Source: Ilumatobacteraceae bacterium
GTDB lineage: Bacteria > Actinomycetota > Acidimicrobiia > Acidimicrobiales > Ilumatobacteraceae
Length of the DNA: 64,000 nucleotides
Assembly (NCBI GenBank): GCA_021299715.1
Contig: JAJTEL010000001.1
Location: 189,397 to 253,396 of the forward strand
Direction: 5' to 3'
How positions within the stretch are numbered: position 1 is the stretch's first letter; each line of letters starts with the position of its first letter. The notes under the pieces were generated by a model. It did not search any database. It was not told the DNA's origin and was given only the letters and a program-made list of their open reading frames with translations. A program made the position numbers and the translations under genes. Shown piece by piece: positions 61,811-64,000 of the stretch.

Positions 61811-62158
61811 ATGGAAGTAAACGGATACTCCATTTTCCCTTTTGCAAACTTGTTTGCCGCAAATCTTCGAGAAGTAAATCTCTCGAAAGCCAACTTGACA
61901 GGTGCAGTGCTTGCTGGAGCGGACTTGACTCGCGCAAACTTAATCGCCGTGAATCTGACTCGTGCAGACTTACGGTATGCCAGCCTCCATAATGCTGACT
62001 TGACGGGCGCAAATCTTTCCTATGCAAATCTGACAGGAGCAGACCTGACAGGTGCATATCTAATTGATGCAAATCTTGAAGGCGCTTATCTGGCTGGCGC
62101 CGGTCTTTGGGCTGCAAATCTCACTGGTGCAACTATGCCCAAAGATTGGATCAATTGA
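61811..62158 (+). CDS. Pentapeptide-repeat protein B
   Basis: A 115-residue short pentapeptide-repeat protein starting MEVNGYSIFPFANLFAANL, the same MEVNGY start as the gene 48 bp upstream, and ending TGATMPKDWIN. About 18 pentapeptides. The shared start and end mark a tandem duplication with divergence; DNA repeats are not as exact as in copy A. A hairpin terminator follows 70 bp later. Confidence 0.8.
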   Translation: MEVNGYSIFPFANLFAANLREVNLSKANLTGAVLAGADLTRANLIAVNLTRADLRYASLHNADLTGANLSYANLTGADLTGAYLIDANLEGAYLAGAGLWAANLTGATMPKDWIN

Positions 62159-62228
62159 CGCTGGTCGGAACTCGGATTTAAAACATGGCTGATTCAACGC
62201 GGTTCAGGCCGCTCCAGTAATTAATGAA

Positions 62229-62258
62229 GGTCCGGGGTATCTGCCCCGGACCTTTGTT
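62229..62258 (+). terminator. Terminator after the pentapeptide genes
   Basis: Perfect 9-bp stem GGTCCGGGG ... CCCCGGACC with a six-base loop, followed by TTTGTT. Confidence 0.85.
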
Positions 62259-62291
62259 ATGTCCGTGTGGGCTCCTGTAAGTCAGGTGACT

Positions 62292-62297
62292 TAGTAT
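62292..62297 (+). promoter_or_regulatory. Candidate leaderless -10 box for the TetR gene
   Basis: TAGTAT ends 6 nt before the ATG at 62304. The preceding bases CAGGTGACTTAGTA are near-palindromic and could be an operator. Confidence 0.4.
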
Positions 62298-62303
62298 TCG
62301 GGA

Positions 62304-62954
62304 ATGGCTAGGTCTGGGGAAGAAGCACGGACGGCACTGCTCGATGCAGCAGAGCGACTGTTTGCACTCCAAGGAGTGGAAACAGCATCGTTGCGTGACA
62401 TTTCCTTGGCAGCGGGTCAACGCAACAACTCAGCCGTGCAATATCACTTCGGTGATCGTGAAGGGCTTGTGGCTGCGGTGTTCACTCGTCGCATGGACGC
62501 CATTAACGAGATGCGACGCGCCATGATTGCAGATCTCGACAAAACACATCGTGGCGACGACATGACGGGCCTCGCAGCCGCACTGATGGTTCCACTCATT
62601 GAGTACGTCACATCACATGATGGGTGGTACGGGCGTTTTCTTGTGCGCACACAGTTTGACCACTTTGCACAAACCGTGAAGAACGCATTGCCGGTGTCTG
62701 TGCCTGTCATTGAAATAGTTCGCCGTCTTGTCGCATTGTTGCCAGAACTAGAACCGCGTGCCAGACAGACGCGCGTCGAACAGATGATGACCCACTACAT
62801 CGGCACTGTTGCCAACTGGGAGTGGGCACGCGATCGCGGCGAACGACGAATGTCGCCATCTGATTTACGAGACGACGTACTTGCAACGTCCGTTGGAATC
62901 TTGCGGGCACCTACTCGCATGCAATTTGAATTCACACTGAAGGAAAAGTCATGA
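62304..62954 (+). CDS. TetR-family transcriptional regulator
   Basis: A 216-residue regulator with an N-terminal HTH: TALLDAAERLFALQGVETASLRDISLAAGQRNNSAVQYHFGDREGLVAAVF, typical of TetR. The C-terminal ligand domain (residues 70-216) has no recognisable pocket motif. Its stop overlaps the start of the metallo-hydrolase gene (ATGA), so it is likely to control that gene and itself. Confidence 0.9.
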   Translation: MARSGEEARTALLDAAERLFALQGVETASLRDISLAAGQRNNSAVQYHFGDREGLVAAVFTRRMDAINEMRRAMIADLDKTHRGDDMTGLAAALMVPLIEYVTSHDGWYGRFLVRTQFDHFAQTVKNALPVSVPVIEIVRRLVALLPELEPRARQTRVEQMMTHYIGTVANWEWARDRGERRMSPSDLRDDVLATSVGILRAPTRMQFEFTLKEKS

Positions 62955-64000
62955 CCCGTAGTTTCGATGTCACCGATGTCAACGTTGTAACAACACCAGG
63001 TGGGCAACGTGTTCACAAGGGTCATGCCGCGCAGAGCGATGTCATTAAGGCCGAGTTCTACGAAGTGCGCGCGGGTGTGTGGTGCTTGGTGGGGAACGGC
63101 TTATCTAACCAAACATTCATTGATGCCCCAGAGGGAATTATTGCAGTGGACACCGGGGAGTCCATTGAAGAGATGCGTGAAGCGCTACGTCGCTTGCGGG
63201 AAGTCACCGACGCACCAATAGCCGCCGTGATCTACACGCACTTTCACTATGTAGAAGGCACCAAGGCAATTCTGGAAGAGGGCAATCACGCCACACCGCT
63301 GCCCATTTACGGTCACGAGAAGATTGCGTTTAATAAAGCACGCACACTGGGAGAAATTTCACCGGCGTACTCGCGTGGTCTTGTTGAGCAGTTCGCCATT
63401 GTGATGCCACTTGATGGTCCCGATGCAACGGTAAATGTTGGGCTTGGGTTCTTTTATAAGAACCCAGCGCATGCTCCGTATACGCCGGGTCACATTCCTG
63501 TTACTGAGGAACTGGGTGATCACGGGTCGTTGACTATCGCAGGTCTTCCTGTTCAGTATCAGTATTCGCCAAGCGACTCAGACGATTCCATCAACTTTTA
63601 TTTCCCGTCCATTGGTACCTGTATTCATAACTCGGTGTGGCCCGTGTTGTTCAACGTATTCGCAATTCGTGGTGAGGAATACAGAGACCCACGCATTCTT
63701 ATTCCCGGCATCGACAACATCATTAAGTGGGCGCCGGAGTATTTGGTGGCCACTCATGGCCCTGCACTGACAGGCAAGGACAATATTCGGGAGAAGTCCA
63801 CGCGGTATCGCGACTCCATTCAGTTCATGTGGGACCAAACTGTGCGTGGCATTAACAAAGGGTGGACCGCCGATGAGATTGCATCACGTATCACTTTGCC
63901 TGAGTCGTACGACGTGGACTATCTCACCAGCGAGCGTTACGGCGTTACCGAACATCACCTTCGTCAAATCTTTATGGGCTTGCGCGGGTGGTTTGATGGG
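62951..64000 (+). CDS. Alkylsulfatase-like metallo-beta-lactamase-fold hydrolase, 3'-truncated
   Basis: The frame stays open for 350 codons to the window end. Start MTRSFDVTDVNVVTTPGGQ, then FYEVRAGVWCLVGNGLSNQTFIDAPEGIIAVDTG, and later DSINFYFPSIGT and PEYLVATHGPALTG, typical of the SdsA1/BDS1 linear alkylsulfatase family. The metal motif reads THFHYVEGT: the first two His are kept, but Asp and the third His of HxHxDH are Val and Glu. Dimerisation and C-terminal SCP2-like domains would lie beyond the window. ATG overlaps the TetR stop. Confidence 0.8.
   Translation, partial: MTRSFDVTDVNVVTTPGGQRVHKGHAAQSDVIKAEFYEVRAGVWCLVGNGLSNQTFIDAPEGIIAVDTGESIEEMREALRRLREVTDAPIAAVIYTHFHYVEGTKAILEEGNHATPLPIYGHEKIAFNKARTLGEISPAYSRGLVEQFAIVMPLDGPDATVNVGLGFFYKNPAHAPYTPGHIPVTEELGDHGSLTIAGLPVQYQYSPSDSDDSINFYFPSIGTCIHNSVWPVLFNVFAIRGEEYRDPRILIPGIDNIIKWAPEYLVATHGPALTGKDNIREKSTRYRDSIQFMWDQTVRGINKGWTADEIASRITLPESYDVDYLTSERYGVTEHHLRQIFMGLRGWFDG

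Noticed and set aside
1-64000. Insertion sequences, prophage, integrases, rRNA genes, CRISPR arrays
   Set aside because: No transposase, integrase, phage structural gene, rRNA segment or spaced repeat array was seen on either strand.

Overview
This window is a gene-dense chromosomal segment of an actinobacterium. Several features point there: a fused E2-E1 2-oxoglutarate dehydrogenase (Kgd), GTP-type PEP carboxykinase, a SepIVA-like septation protein, DUF2469, SOS boxes of the GAAC-N4-GTTC type, a lexA/LysM-inhibitor/nrdR cluster as in mycobacteria, and many genes whose -10 box lies only 6-9 nt before the start codon (leaderless transcripts). Moderate base composition, a class II (B12-dependent) ribonucleotide reductase and the overall protein flavour suggest Acidimicrobiia, perhaps a freshwater Ilumatobacter-like lineage. 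That placement below phylum is an inference.

Layout. 1-12.8 kb: end of kgd, a HAD phosphatase, an unusual NYN-RNase/S1/lysine-tail protein, exonuclease III, a thioesterase, a UvrD-like helicase, a PH-domain membrane protein and a small-molecule metabolism run (alpha/beta hydrolase, CoA-transferase/racemase, PIG-L deacetylase, histidine phosphatase). 12.8-20 kb: pckG, a small cold-shock-like protein, rpmB, a FakA-like DAK protein, recG and an SDR. 20-36 kb: a long, nearly uninterrupted core cluster, rsmD-coaD-sepIVA-yceD-rpmF-plsX-acpP-rnc-mutM-smc-ftsY-(lipoprotein)-ffh-rpsP-khpA-rimM-trmD-rplS-DUF2469-yraN, which joins lipid, RNA, ribosome, chromosome and protein-export functions and follows the mycobacterial gene order closely. 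36-43 kb: small zinc or membrane proteins, rpe, an RlmD-type methyltransferase, an accessory patch (three overlapping unknown genes, a pentapeptide-repeat remnant, tRNA-Lys and tRNA-His), a GSA-aminomutase-like enzyme and a DUF983 protein. 43-50 kb: recA-miaB-miaA-dapF-hflX-dapC-like, again mycobacterial order but without recX.

50-57 kb: a sulfide/persulfide module (CstR-like repressor, a small Cys-rich protein and a four-domain CstB-like persulfide dioxygenase around one shared operator), the SOS switch (lexA divergent from a LysM cell-division inhibitor, with five LexA-box-like elements in 106 bp), nrdR, a RibD-C-like reductase and a molybdopterin oxidoreductase. 57-64 kb: a 442-bp gap holding a GC-rich structured element and a promoter with two NrdR boxes, then nrdJ, a membrane protein, two tandem pentapeptide-repeat genes, a TetR regulator and the start of an alkylsulfatase-like metallo-hydrolase cut by the window end.

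Most of the window is core genome. The observations most worth a second look are the structured element before nrdJ, the CstR operator with its extended CstB and small Cys-rich partner, the dense LexA-box array, the NYN/S1/lysine-tail fusion, the three-gene cassette with a pentapeptide remnant beside the tRNAs, and the leaderless promoter pattern. Functions are assigned by reading motifs and gene order; no database search was run.
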